From positions 29,673 to 93,672 of the forward strand of contig NZ_AKJS01000034.1 in the NCBI RefSeq assembly GCF_000282215.1: a DNA stretch of 64,000 nucleotides. Direction: 5' to 3'. Shown here piece after piece: positions 8,616-18,772 of this stretch (its first letter is position 1; each line of letters opens with the position of its first letter). Made by a program: the position numbers and the translations under genes. The notes under the pieces were generated by a model that searched no databases, had not been told where the DNA came from, and saw only the letters and a program-made list of their open reading frames with translations. This DNA is from Pseudomonas sp. GM21 (GTDB lineage: Bacteria > Pseudomonadota > Gammaproteobacteria > Pseudomonadales > Pseudomonadaceae).

Positions 8616-9653
8616 TTACTGTTCGTTTAGGCAAAGGTTGCGTTGGCTGCCCAGTCCGGTGATAGCGCAATCCAACACATCGCCTGGCTGAAGAAATCGG
8701 TTGTAGTGCGTTCCGTTACCTGCAGGAGAACCAGTGCAAATAATATCGCCTGGATTTAATTGGACGAGTCCGGAGAGATATTCAATCTGTCTGGCGACGT
8801 CGAAAATCATGTCGCTGGTCACTTCATCTTGCATAACTTCCCCGTTGAGCTTGAGCGTCAGTCTCAAGTTTTGCGGATCAGTAATAAATATTGCGGGCAC
8901 CACAAATGGGCCTAGCGGCAAATAGGTCGGGCTGCTCTTGCTGGAAATCCAGTCGGTGCCCATGGCCTTCATATCATCGCGCCGCCAGATATGGTCGCGG
9001 CTGGTCAGATCATTGGCGATGGTGTACCCGGCCACGTAATCCAAGGCGTGCTCGCGACTGACATGACGAGCAGTTTTGCCAATGACAACGGCCAATTCGA
9101 GCTCCCAGTCCGGCTTTTTCGCATGCTTGGGCAGGATGATTGGATCGTAAGGGCCAGTTATGGTCGCGGCCGGCTTGCTAAAGGCATACGGCGAGCCATG
9201 GAGAGACCGTTCCTTCATTAGGTTTTGGGCGTAGGTACGCAGTTGATCTTTATCCATGCCCGCTGTTTCTGGCGAGTTGCCCACCTCACCGGCCACAATC
9301 AAATCGACGACATGTTTGAAGTAGTTGGCCCCACAGCAAATCACTTGTCGTGGGCGATCTAGAGGCGCATGGACGAGCAATGTTTCAAGAGGCAGAGCGA
9401 CGGCCGATAACGTGGGGTCGAGGCCCACTTCTTGCACAACTTGAGTCAGAGCCCCCATTGTGCTCGACCATTCCTGGAGGATGTCGAAAAGGTCCCGACC
9501 TTGAGGCAAATAAACCCCTAGGCGTGCGCAGGCAGGACGCAATGCCTCCAAGGCGATAACACGTTCGTTGATTACAACACCCGGAAATGCGGGGCCGCCG
9601 GCCGCCGAAAACATGCCGAGTGCAAACTGTAAAGACTCAGGATTGGACAGCAT
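8616..9653 (-). CDS. Fumarylacetoacetate hydrolase-family protein (second of two)
   Basis: The 345-residue FAH-fold protein has metal ligands E184 and E186 (PDWELELAVV) and D215 (TIANDLTSRD), the CCGANYFKHV strand and the C-terminal GDIICTGSPAGNG signature. It is the first gene of the operon, and its ATG at 9653 follows AAAGG. It resembles the FAH gene at 6445-7440 along its length, including an unusually long N-terminal domain. That suggests an old duplication followed by division of labour, for example hydrolysis versus tautomerisation or decarboxylation. It ends 16 bp before the dioxygenase gene. Confidence 0.82.
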   Translation of the reverse strand: MLSNPESLQFALGMFSAAGGPAFPGVVINERVIALEALRPACARLGVYLPQGRDLFDILQEWSSTMGALTQVVQEVGLDPTLSAVALPLETLLVHAPLDRPRQVICCGANYFKHVVDLIVAGEVGNSPETAGMDKDQLRTYAQNLMKERSLHGSPYAFSKPAATITGPYDPIILPKHAKKPDWELELAVVIGKTARHVSREHALDYVAGYTIANDLTSRDHIWRRDDMKAMGTDWISSKSSPTYLPLGPFVVPAIFITDPQNLRLTLKLNGEVMQDEVTSDMIFDVARQIEYLSGLVQLNPGDIICTGSPAGNGTHYNRFLQPGDVLDCAITGLGSQRNLCLNEQ

Positions 9654-9757
9654 TGATGGACCTTTCTTTATTTTTGTTTGGTGTCCGATACGTCTGCTAG
9701 AAGCGGGCAATGGCATCGGCATTTGGTCGGTGTTCGCAGCCTATTGGTCTGATGTGC

Positions 9758-9772
9758 ATGTGTAAAATGGCT
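9758..9772 (+). promoter_or_regulatory. Motif ATGTGTAAAATGGCT, shared with the LysR promoter region
   Basis: It differs at one base from the motif at 518-532 before the LysR gene and lies about 105 bp upstream of the operon's first start codon. It is a candidate binding site for the LysR product. Confidence 0.4.
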
Positions 9773-9811
9773 GCTAGAGATGTGTCGTATCGATTCGGTG
9801 GATAATCGGTT

Positions 9812-9835
9812 TTATCGGTAAAATGGCATCGATAA
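9812..9835. promoter_or_regulatory. Inverted repeat TTATCG-N12-CGATAA
   Basis: A perfect 6-bp dyad with a 12-bp spacer, 24 bp in all, has the size expected for a dimeric regulator site. Its spacer contains GTAAAATGGC, the core of the motif shared with the LysR promoter. It may be an operator for the LysR or the AraC protein. Confidence 0.45.
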
Positions 9836-10066
9836 GGCGTGCTTATCAGCTATTGCGAAATTAGCTCGAGTAGGGGGCTCGATTATTGGGCAAGCTAACC
9901 TTGCGTAATTAATGCGTGGCAGGTAACGGAGGATGCTATCGCTCGCCCTGATAGCACCCATCGTTGTTAGCCATTGGTAAAAGTGACACAGACTTTATAG
10001 TCTTTTGATCAGACTGCCTTAGGTTGTCGCTGCCATGTGTTCCGTAGATATAAGGAAAATAAGAAG

Positions 10067-10801
10067 ATGAGCGAAATAGAGCTCTATAATGTTGGTTTTT
10101 CCACCTGCAGTCAGCGGGTACGCTTTGTCTTAGGTGAGAAGGGCGTGACTTATGTAGATAAGCGACTTCGCCTGGAGCTAGGCGAACATATTTCCCCGGA
10201 ATATTTAGCGATAAACCCCAACGGTCTTGTCCCTTCTCTTGTTCACGATGACGCGGTAATCACTGATTCGAGCGTAATAAATGAATACCTCGATGAGGTT
10301 TTCCCCCTGCCCCGTTTCGTACCTGAACATCCGGTTGAACGAGCGCATATGCGCGCATGGGTTCAATACCTCGACGAAGTCATGACGCCTTCTATTCGTT
10401 ATCCCTCCTTTCAAAATTTTTTTGGCGGCGCCTTGAGGGCAATGAGTGACGACCAGCGCCAGCAATTTGCGAGTCGTCTACCGCTGCGTAAATATTTTGC
10501 ATTGGAGGTTGGCGCTGAAGGTTTCGCCAAGCAGAAGCTTGATGGGGCAATGGAGCGTATCAATCAAACGTTAAATCGCATGGAGCATGCTCTGGCGCGA
10601 ACCGTTTGGCTCGCCAACGACCGGTTGACGCTTGCGGATATAGCAGTCATGCCGAGTATTGTGCGGCTCGAAGACTTGGGAATGAGTTCGCTATGGAGTG
10701 ACCTGCCAAAAGTGTCGGATTGGTACAAGCGGTTGCAAGCGACTAGAGGATTCCAAATCGCTTACTCGGCGGGCTCTCGTCTCGGCGAGTTCGCCAACTA
10801 A
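10067..10801 (+). CDS. Glutathione S-transferase-family protein
   Basis: The 244-residue protein has a thioredoxin-fold N-terminal domain. The glutathione-site residues fall in FSTCSQRVRF (11-20), the cis-proline loop is NPNGLVPSLVHD, and DSSVINEYLDEVFP binds glutathione. A helical C-terminal domain contains LTLADIAVMPSIVRLEDLG. The layout is close to beta-etherase (LigF-like) and maleylacetoacetate isomerase-type enzymes of aromatic pathways. I chose the ATG after AAGGAAA; a GTG ten codons earlier (10037) lacks a ribosome site. It is divergent from the ring-cleavage operon. It could isomerise a maleyl-type ring-fission product for an FAH hydrolase, or split a thioether or ether. Confidence 0.82.
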   Translation: MSEIELYNVGFSTCSQRVRFVLGEKGVTYVDKRLRLELGEHISPEYLAINPNGLVPSLVHDDAVITDSSVINEYLDEVFPLPRFVPEHPVERAHMRAWVQYLDEVMTPSIRYPSFQNFFGGALRAMSDDQRQQFASRLPLRKYFALEVGAEGFAKQKLDGAMERINQTLNRMEHALARTVWLANDRLTLADIAVMPSIVRLEDLGMSSLWSDLPKVSDWYKRLQATRGFQIAYSAGSRLGEFAN

Positions 10802-10836
10802 GCGCTTACAGAGCTAAAAGTCGCTCCTGTAAGCGC
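10802..10836 (+). other. Perfect 10-bp hairpin directly after the GST stop codon
   Basis: GCGCTTACAG (10802-10811) pairs with CTGTAAGCGC (10827-10836) around a 15-base loop. There is no T-run after it, so it is not a standard intrinsic terminator. It may stabilise the 3' end of the GST transcript or mark a protein site. Confidence 0.5.
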
Positions 10837-10962
10837 GCAATCCGTGGACATTTACTTTGAGCCCATACCCATCATCTTCAGGCGTAAGCAGTGAGGTGAA
10901 CGTTGAACGAATTCGACATTTGGCCCAGTATTTCGGATTTATCATCCTGAATCGGGCATACG

Positions 10963-11940
10963 ATGGATCTGCTCAGCAATGTACTACTTTCGCTAAAAGT
11001 CGAGTCGACTGTCATCTCTGAATGGCGACTGTCGGCTCCTTGGGGCGTGGATATCAGAGACTTCAGCCCTGGGTTCTGCATGACCTTGATTGAGGGCTAT
11101 TGCTGGTTTTACGCGCCAGGACATCCTCCGCAAAAACTGTCGCGCGGCGATACATTGCTGGCTCCCCGTGGGGGCGTATGTGCGTTGGCGTCGGCTCCAG
11201 ACTCGGCATTGGCCTCTTTGTCTGAGGTATGGCAACAACCAACGTTCGAAGGCCTGGACACCGAACATCGGCCGTCCGCGCCCGTACGGGTGGAGTGGGG
11301 AGCCGGTGGCGAGGAAACGCAACTGCTGGGCCTGGCATTCACGTTCCAGGGACGGGGGCGGAATCTTCTGCTGGATGTTTTGCCAGAGTTCATTGTGCTG
11401 AGAAGCGTCGATAATGGCGTGTTTCCGGGTGTCGAGTCCGCAGTGGCGCTGCTACAGGCTGAGCGCGAAGAAACCAAGCCCGGTTACTTCGCCGTAGCCA
11501 AACTGCTTGCGGAGATGACCTTTGTCAGCCTGTTGCGAGCCTTCATACAGTCCGAACCACACCACCCAATCGGTTGGTTACGTGGGCTTGGAGACGAAAA
11601 AGTGGCGAAGGCTTTGGAGGCGATGCATGCCAAACCCGCCAGCCCTTGGACCGTGCCGGTATTGGCATCGACGGCAGGTATGTCGCGCTCAGCGTTTGCA
11701 GCGCGCTTCACGCACTTGGTGGGTCAGCCGCCGATTGAATATCTCATTTCATGGCGGGTGCAACTGGCTTCAGAGCTGCTATCAGCGACTAGGCACCCGA
11801 TCCCTGTCATCGCGCAGATGCTCGGTTTTCAATCGGATCGGGTATTCAGACAGGCATTCAAACAACGGGCAGGCGTGTCGCCGTTGAACCACAGAAAGCA
11901 TGGCGCCACGCCGGCGGAAACCATTCCGGAAACGGGCTGA
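10963..11940 (+). CDS. AraC-family transcriptional regulator
   Basis: The 325-residue regulator has an N-terminal cupin-type domain (about residues 10-190; GYCWFYAPGHPPQKLSRGDTLLAPRGG) and a C-terminal pair of AraC helix-turn-helix motifs. These read PWTVPVLASTAGMSRSAFAARF (about 228-249) and PIPVIAQMLGFQSDRVFRQAFKQRAGVSP (about 280-308). Cupin_6-type AraC proteins often control a neighbouring detoxification or catabolic gene. No strong ribosome site precedes the ATG, so the start is less certain. It lies 160 bp after the GST gene on the same strand and may control the catabolic region together with the LysR protein, or may be unrelated to it. Confidence 0.82.
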   Translation: MDLLSNVLLSLKVESTVISEWRLSAPWGVDIRDFSPGFCMTLIEGYCWFYAPGHPPQKLSRGDTLLAPRGGVCALASAPDSALASLSEVWQQPTFEGLDTEHRPSAPVRVEWGAGGEETQLLGLAFTFQGRGRNLLLDVLPEFIVLRSVDNGVFPGVESAVALLQAEREETKPGYFAVAKLLAEMTFVSLLRAFIQSEPHHPIGWLRGLGDEKVAKALEAMHAKPASPWTVPVLASTAGMSRSAFAARFTHLVGQPPIEYLISWRVQLASELLSATRHPIPVIAQMLGFQSDRVFRQAFKQRAGVSPLNHRKHGATPAETIPETG

Positions 11941-12627
11941 CACAGCCAGCCAGTCACTGCTTTATACCATCAGATGTGTTGGCGCTGATTGAAAATTGCA
12001 ACGGCGGCCTACGCGCGATCAGTAGCAGACCTTTCAACGTAGAGCATTAGGTTCGAGCCAGACGACTCCTTATTGGCGACTTCTGCCTGTCGCTATGGGG
12101 CGCAAACGACCCATTATAGATAGATAGCGTTTATCCCTTCCCAAAAGGTCAGATAGCCCGTTGGGCCTTAGTCATCCTATTGACTGAACTTTTGACGGTT
12201 AGCCGGCGACAGCGGTCAATAAAATGATACCGGCAATGAGGGCTGAATGCAGAGCGAAAGCGAATAGAGACACGCGCAGCGGGTTTTGCAAAAGGTGGGA
12301 AGAGGAAGGCAGTTCAAGTATCCGAGAGGCTTACACCGACAACCTCGATGTTGCCGTCATTTCCGTTAAGGGATCAAAATGTTGTGGCTTAAATATCTTC
12401 TGTGTATATGGCTGTTGGTAATACAGATGAGGGGAGAAGCTAAGCTGCTTTCTGGATGGGCGTAGGGTCGCCGGATGGAGGGGAAACGCCGAAGTGGAAA
12501 CCATCGAGGAACTGAGTCCCCGATGGTTGGTGACGTTTGATCTGACAAGCATCGTTTCAATTTAAGACTGAAAAAATTTCAGAAGATGTTGAAAAACTAC
12601 GCTCATTTTCTGTTCTTTTTGTTAAAA
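11941..12627. other. Intergenic stretch without a recognised gene
   Basis: I find no supportable coding sequence here. The only structure seen is an 8-bp inverted repeat, AACCATCG (12499-12506) with CGATGGTT (12521-12528), without a T-run. The stretch marks the border between the accessory region and the core nrdB locus. Confidence 0.5.
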
Positions 12628-12654
12628 AAAACCTCGCATACTGCGAGGTTTTTT
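12628..12654 (-). terminator. Bidirectional intrinsic terminator after nrdB
   Basis: AAAACCTCGCA (12628-12638) pairs with TGCGAGGTTTT (12642-12652) around a three-base loop. A-runs and T-runs on both sides allow it to work in either direction. It lies 30 bp past the nrdB stop. Confidence 0.85.
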
Positions 12655-12684
12655 AAATTTTATAGGTGGTCTAAAGTTTTGGGC

Positions 12685-13935
12685 TTAATCCCAGCTCAAC
12701 GCCCCACCAGTCTGATACTCAATAACCCGCGTCTCAAAGAAATTCTTCTCTTTCTTCAAGTCCATAATCTCGCTCATCCAAGGGAACGGGTTAGTCGTCC
12801 CTGGATACTCTTCCTTCAAACCAATCTGGCTCAAACGACGGTTAGCGATGAACTTCAGATAGTCCTCCATCATCGCCGCATTCATCCCCAAAACCCCGCG
12901 AGGCATGGTGTCACGTGCGTATTCGATTTCCAGCTGAGTGCCCTGCAGAATCATCTGCGAAGCCTCTTCCTTCATCTCGGCATCCCACAAGTGCGGGTTT
13001 TCGATTTTGATCTGGTTGATCACGTCGATGCCGAAGTTCAGGTGCATGGATTCGTCGCGCAGGATGTACTGGAACTGCTCGGCGACGCCGGTCATTTTGT
13101 TGCGGCGGCCCATGGAGAGGATCTGGGTGAAGCCGCAGTAGAAGAAGATGCCTTCCAGAACGCAGTAGTAGGCGATCAGGTTGCGCAGCAGTTCTTTGTC
13201 GGTTTCGACGGTGCCGGTTTCGAACTTCGGATCGGAGATCGAACGGGTGTATTTGAGGCCCCAGGTGGCTTTTTTCGCGACCGATGGGATCTCGTGGTAC
13301 ATGTTGAAGATCTCGCCTTCATCCATGGCCAGCGATTCGATGCAGTACTGGTAGGCGTGGGTGTGGATCGCCTCTTCGAACGCCTGGCGCAGGATGTACT
13401 GGCGGCATTCCGGGTTGGTGATCAGGCGGTACACGGCCAGGACCAGGTTGTTGGCAACCAGGGAGTCGGCGGTGGAGAAGAAGCCGAGGTTGCGCATGAC
13501 GATGCGGCGCTCGTCGTCGGTCAGGCCTTCCGGGTCTTTCCAGAGGGCGATGTCGGCGGTCATGTTGACTTCTTGCGGCATCCAGTGGTTTGCGCAACCG
13601 TCCAGATACTTCTGCCAGGCCCAGTCGTACTTGAACGGTACGAGTTGGTTGAGGTCGGCGCGGCAGTTGATCATGCGCTTTTCGTCGACAGCGACGCGGG
13701 CGGAGGCGCCTTCGAGTTCGGCGAGGCCTTCGGCAACGTCGAGGGTGTCCAGGGCAGCTTTGGCACGGGCGATTGCGGCAGAGTCGTTCGCGGTTACGGC
13801 GCGAGCTTCTTGAGCGGCGACACCACCAGCGGTGTCGAGTCGGTCCATGTTGGCTTCGGTCGCGTGGCCGGCGTTAGCGCCTTTTACCACGGCTTCGCCG
13901 CTGTCTTCTTTGTCGAATTCGTCCCAGCTCAGCAT
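12685..13935 (-). CDS. nrdB: Ribonucleoside-diphosphate reductase class Ia, beta subunit
   Basis: The 416-residue protein is the ferritin-like radical subunit that holds the diiron-tyrosyl cofactor for ribonucleotide reduction. Recognisable stretches include [32 protein letters not shown], the iron-site helices [22 protein letters not shown] and [15 protein letters not shown], and the C-terminal tail that docks on NrdA. The ATG at 13935 follows AGGAGA and gives the usual Pseudomonas length. No nrdA gene is next to it: the nearest upstream gene is a DUF2790 protein 533 bp away. The gene therefore has its own promoter region, with a possible NrdR box and a long leader. Confidence 0.95.
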   Translation of the reverse strand: MLSWDEFDKEDSGEAVVKGANAGHATEANMDRLDTAGGVAAQEARAVTANDSAAIARAKAALDTLDVAEGLAELEGASARVAVDEKRMINCRADLNQLVPFKYDWAWQKYLDGCANHWMPQEVNMTADIALWKDPEGLTDDERRIVMRNLGFFSTADSLVANNLVLAVYRLITNPECRQYILRQAFEEAIHTHAYQYCIESLAMDEGEIFNMYHEIPSVAKKATWGLKYTRSISDPKFETGTVETDKELLRNLIAYYCVLEGIFFYCGFTQILSMGRRNKMTGVAEQFQYILRDESMHLNFGIDVINQIKIENPHLWDAEMKEEASQMILQGTQLEIEYARDTMPRGVLGMNAAMMEDYLKFIANRRLSQIGLKEEYPGTTNPFPWMSEIMDLKKEKNFFETRVIEYQTGGALSWD

Positions 13936-14468
13936 GACGTGTCGTCTCCTGCGTGAGGGCCAGATGCCCGTGTGATGGTTGTTCACACGGTCGGTCTGAC
14001 CGCGTTGGATCTTAAGGAATCGTTTTTTGCAGCCAAGGCAGGCAATAAAACAGAATTTTGTACGGGGTTGCGAGAGCCACTGATGGGCGCAACCAGCGTT
14101 AAACGCTACTGCGGGGCTCCAGACTGGCGTTTCATCCCTGTAAGGGGATATTGCAGGCCCGTTAAGGCGGCATTATAGGGAAATTTTCACCGGCGTGGTG
14201 CGGCGAATCGGCTCATGGAATGGCCGGAAGGGCGGGTTTTTCGGGCAAACCGAGGGAATACAGGGCTTTGGACGGTGTAGATTTTTTTTCGTAATTTTTG
14301 ACGCTGAAACATTTCTGCTCAAAAAATAGCCAAAAACGCCGTTTTTCACTACATGTTGTGTTTCGTGGCGGTTTTCGCCGTCTGCAAACACAACTGAGCC
14401 CGACCGGAGCCGGGCTGGAATCGACCTTCAGCCATCAGCTGAAATAGCCCGATTCGGTGCAGTCCAGA
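13936..14468 (-). promoter_or_regulatory. nrdB control region and probable long leader
   Basis: This 533-bp stretch without a gene contains, on the minus strand, a TATAAT (14172-14177) without a good -35. It also has an AT-rich block (14275-14345) just downstream of a possible NrdR box (14346-14361). A hairpin CCGTGTG/CACACGG sits in the leader near 13970-13992. If transcription starts near the NrdR-like site, the leader would be about 340-400 bases. A hairpin without a T-run (AGCCCG..CGGGCT, 14397-14416) lies just downstream of the DUF2790 gene. Confidence 0.5.
14346..14361 (-). promoter_or_regulatory. Possible NrdR box upstream of nrdB
   Basis: Read on the minus strand it is ACACAACATGTAGTGA, matching 13 of 16 positions of the NrdR consensus acaCwAtATaTwGtgt, with near-palindromic ends. 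NrdR boxes usually come in pairs about 31 bp apart. I did not find a convincing partner, so this stays tentative. Confidence 0.4.
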
Positions 14469-14732
14469 TCAGCCATTAGAACAGCCATTACCCATCACGC
14501 TGTAGCTCAGAATATGGCGTTGGCCCTTGGAGTCTTCGTATTCCATTTTCATCGGGACAACTTCACACACATTCGGTACTTCGCTCATGGAAACAACCTT
14601 GGCGATGTCCAAGTGGGTGGCGTAAGTGTATTGCTCAATGGCCGGTTGTTGCTGTGCGACATCAGTCGGGACCTCGTCTGCCATGGCGGTTGCGCACAGA
14701 CTGCTGAGGGCCAGAACTAATAAAGCTTTCAT
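14469..14732 (-). CDS. DUF2790 small periplasmic protein
   Basis: The 87-residue protein has a clear signal peptide (MKALLVLALSSLCATAMA, cleavage before DEVPTD). The mature part ends in VCEVVPMKMEYEDSKGQRHILSYSVMGNGCSNG, the conserved core of the Pseudomonas DUF2790 family, with two cysteines that could form a disulfide. AAAAGGT precedes the ATG at 14732. Family members are often induced by copper or other stress, but their function is not established. The gene appears monocistronic. Confidence 0.8.
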   Translation of the reverse strand: MKALLVLALSSLCATAMADEVPTDVAQQQPAIEQYTYATHLDIAKVVSMSEVPNVCEVVPMKMEYEDSKGQRHILSYSVMGNGCSNG

Positions 14733-14980
14733 TTCGGATTTACCTTTTAGAGGTCGAATGGGGTCACGCAACCTTTGTGGGGTTGCGTGTGGAGCTTGGA
14801 TGTCGGGGTGTTTGATTAACGGCCTTCGTGGGGGCTGCAACTTGGTTAATCAGATTGCCTGGTTGGCGGGGCAGATTTTAGGCGTGGGGGTTTTATTCAT
14901 ATAGGCGTGGTTTTGATAAACACTTTTGACAGATTTCGTAACAATCCCCGAGAGAGCGGCATTTATTCAAGGCGACGCAC

Positions 14981-15122
14981 AACCTGTAGCAGCTGGCGAA
15001 GGCTGCGTCCGACTGCGCAGCAGTCGTAAAATCAGCAGTTGCGGTGTATCAGCCAGACCGCGTTTAGTTGGGTTTACAACTGCTGCGCAGTCGGACGCAG
15101 GCTTCGCCAGCTGCTACAGGTT
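14981..15122. repeat. Paired REP element (REPIN), family A
   Basis: Two 44-bp arms (14981-15024 and 15079-15122), beginning AACCTGTAGCAGCTGGCGAA, are reverse complements with one mismatch, around a 54-bp centre. It belongs to the same family as 33471-33607. It lies between the DUF2790 gene and acs. Confidence 0.85.
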
Positions 15123-15281
15123 GCGTTATGGCTGGGTTATGAAATTGCCTGGATTAGGGGTTTATGGGCATTTCACGACATTTTGTAGGGGCTTGTTACT
15201 ACCATCGTCGAATGGTTCTATGGGGCTGGCACGGCTAAAAAGGTGTCATACAAAAACAACTATTCCACCGAGGTAAGAAAG

Positions 15282-17237
<1,956 letters not shown>

Positions 17238-17258
17238 GTAGCGGTTCTTGAGTCATCG

Positions 17259-17294
17259 AAACCCTGCCAGGTGTTGAGCCTGGTGGGGTTTTTT
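17259..17294 (+). terminator. Intrinsic terminator of acs
   Basis: AACCCTGCCAGG pairs with CCTGGTGGGGTT around a TGTTGAG loop, followed by a T-run, starting about 20 bases after the acs stop. Confidence 0.85.
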
Positions 17295-17299
17295 GTGCC

Positions 17300-17410
17300 G
17301 ATCGTTCCCACGCTCCGCGTGGGAACACATCCAATGACGCTCTGCGTCACACACCGGAAGGGACGCAGAGCGTCCCAGGCGGCATTCCCACGCAGAGCGT
17401 GGGAACGATC
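17300..17410. repeat. Paired REP-like element, family B
   Basis: The outer arms GATCGTTCCCACGCTCCGCG (from 17300) and the matching inverted copy ending at 17410 flank an inner hairpin built on GACGCTCTGCGTC/GACGCAGAGCGTC. Same family as 36361-36473. Confidence 0.85.
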
Positions 17411-17903
17411 AACGCAGGTCCAATAATTATCGGCTTCAGTTGTAGGTGCTTTCCCACTGTTACCCATCACCCTTCAAGTAACTGAATGTGTAACCGCCCG
17501 CGTAAATCCGGGGCGATGGGAAACGTCAAAGCCCATTCCCGGGCCGCTTCAGCCCCCCTGAAAAATAAGACACAACGCCAAGCTTGCCGGATTTGCGGGG
17601 TTTGCCAATAATAGGCCCGCAATTTGCTACATAGATCGGTTTACTGTCTTTTGCTCCTGCATGATTTTGCAGGGCTGTCAACGCGCTCTGGCGGCTTTCT
17701 CGGTGCTTCTGTAATTAGTTGTCGCATTGAAGAAATATCGGCTTCGGGCCTGTCGTTAGAATGCCGATCACTCGCTCGTTGTGGCTCGCGTTGAAAAAAG
17801 CGCGCGATTCCTACAGCGCAGCATCGTTGTCTGGTTCTACTCACTCGCATATTGGGCTATCGCTCACTCTGCCGTTTTTGCCCTTTACCGATGGAGTCCC
17901 AAG
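17411..17903 (+). promoter_or_regulatory. aot operon promoter region
   Basis: This 493-bp stretch without a convincing gene contains an ArgR half-site (17720-17735) and a weaker TGTCGT copy at 17751, 31 bp later. A long in-frame extension of aotJ back to 17781 is open but encodes no signal peptide at its start and has no ribosome site. Confidence 0.55.
17720..17735 (+). promoter_or_regulatory. ArgR half-site (TGTCGC-N8-AA) before aotJ
   Basis: It matches exactly the Pseudomonas ArgR half-site consensus TGTCGC-N8-AA. A degenerate TCTCGG lies 22 bp upstream and could be the second half. The argR gene is at the end of this same cluster. Confidence 0.6.
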
Positions 17904-18680
17904 ATGAAGAAACTCGTGCTGCTTGGCGCCCTGGCACTGTCCGTGCTGTCCCTGCCAACCTTCGCCGATGAAAAGCCTCTGAAAATTGGCATCGAAGCGG
18001 CTTACCCTCCGTTCGCTTCCAAAGCACCGGACGGCAGCATCGTTGGTTTCGACTACGACATCGGCAATGCCCTGTGCGAAGAGATGAAGGTCAAGTGCGT
18101 GTGGGTCGAGCAAGAGTTCGACGGTCTGATCCCGGCACTGAAAGTGCGCAAGATCGACGCGATCCTGTCGTCCATGTCGATCACTGAAGACCGCAAGAAG
18201 TCTGTCGACTTCACCAACAAGTACTACAACACCCCGGCCCGCCTGGTCATGAAGGCTGGCACCCAAGTCAGCGATGGCCTGACTGAATTGAAGGGCAAGA
18301 ACATCGGCGTGCAACGTGGTTCGATCCACGAGCGTTTTGCCCGCGAAGTCCTGGCTCCGCTGGGTGCCGAGATCAAGCCTTACGGTTCGCAGAACGAAAT
18401 TTACCTCGACGTGGCCGCTGGCCGCCTCGATGGCACCGTGGCGGACGCTACGCTGTTGAATGACGGCTTCTTGAAAACCGACGCAGGCAAAGGCTTCGCG
18501 TTCGCGGGCCCGGCCTTCACCGACGTCAAATACTTCGGCGACGGCGTAGGTATTGCTGTTCGCAAAGGTGACACGGCTGATCTGGAGAAGCTCAACGCCG
18601 CCATCGTCGCCATTCGTGAGAACGGCAAGTACAAGCAAATCCAGGACAAGTACTTCGACTTCGACATTTACGGCAAGTAA
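17904..18680 (+). CDS. aotJ: Arginine/ornithine ABC transporter, periplasmic binding protein
   Basis: The 258-residue family 3 solute-binding protein starts with a signal peptide ([21 protein letters not shown], then DEKPLKIG). Typical landmarks are [49 protein letters not shown] and the C-terminal [12 protein letters not shown]. It captures basic amino acids for the AotQ-AotM-AotP importer encoded downstream. The ATG at 17904 after GGAG begins the signal peptide. An attenuator-like hairpin follows the gene, which would give more binding protein than membrane subunits. An ArgR half-site lies upstream. Confidence 0.93.
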   Translation: MKKLVLLGALALSVLSLPTFADEKPLKIGIEAAYPPFASKAPDGSIVGFDYDIGNALCEEMKVKCVWVEQEFDGLIPALKVRKIDAILSSMSITEDRKKSVDFTNKYYNTPARLVMKAGTQVSDGLTELKGKNIGVQRGSIHERFAREVLAPLGAEIKPYGSQNEIYLDVAAGRLDGTVADATLLNDGFLKTDAGKGFAFAGPAFTDVKYFGDGVGIAVRKGDTADLEKLNAAIVAIRENGKYKQIQDKYFDFDIYGK

Positions 18681-18702
18681 ATACGTCGCAACGACAAGTC
18701 AG

Positions 18703-18746
18703 AAATGGCGCAAGCAACAGGATCTCTGAGGTTTGCGCCATTTTTT
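18703..18746 (+). terminator. Attenuator-type hairpin between aotJ and aotQ
   Basis: AAATGGCGCAA (18703-18713) pairs with TTGCGCCATTT (18733-18743) and is followed by T residues. It has the form of a partial terminator inside the operon, commonly found after binding-protein genes. Confidence 0.8.
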
Positions 18747-18772
18747 CATCCCAACTTTCGAGGACCTGAATC

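Larger units (their letters stand above)
9654..10066. promoter_or_regulatory. Divergent control region between the catabolic operon and the GST gene
   Basis: This 413-bp AT-rich stretch without a gene separates the minus-strand operon from the plus-strand glutathione transferase gene. It contains the shared motif ATGTGTAAAATGGCT (9758-9772), a related GTAAAATGGC (9818-9827) inside a dyad, and a further GGTAAAAGTG near 9976. Promoters for both directions should lie here, but I cannot place convincing -35/-10 pairs. Confidence 0.6.

Noticed and set aside
573..11940. Reading the cluster as a phosphonate biosynthesis locus because of the enolase-like and CtBP-like genes
   Set aside because: No PEP mutase or phosphonopyruvate decarboxylase gene is present, and the ring-cleavage enzymes fit catabolism better.
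12586..13956. 456-codon open frame on the plus strand opposite nrdB
   Set aside because: It is the antisense shadow of nrdB in GC-rich DNA, with no ribosome site and a low-complexity valine/aspartate-rich product.
13990..14180. Possible cobalamin riboswitch before nrdB (a GCCACTG word near 14076)
   Set aside because: The word is on the wrong strand for nrdB, and the B12 box and other conserved parts are missing.
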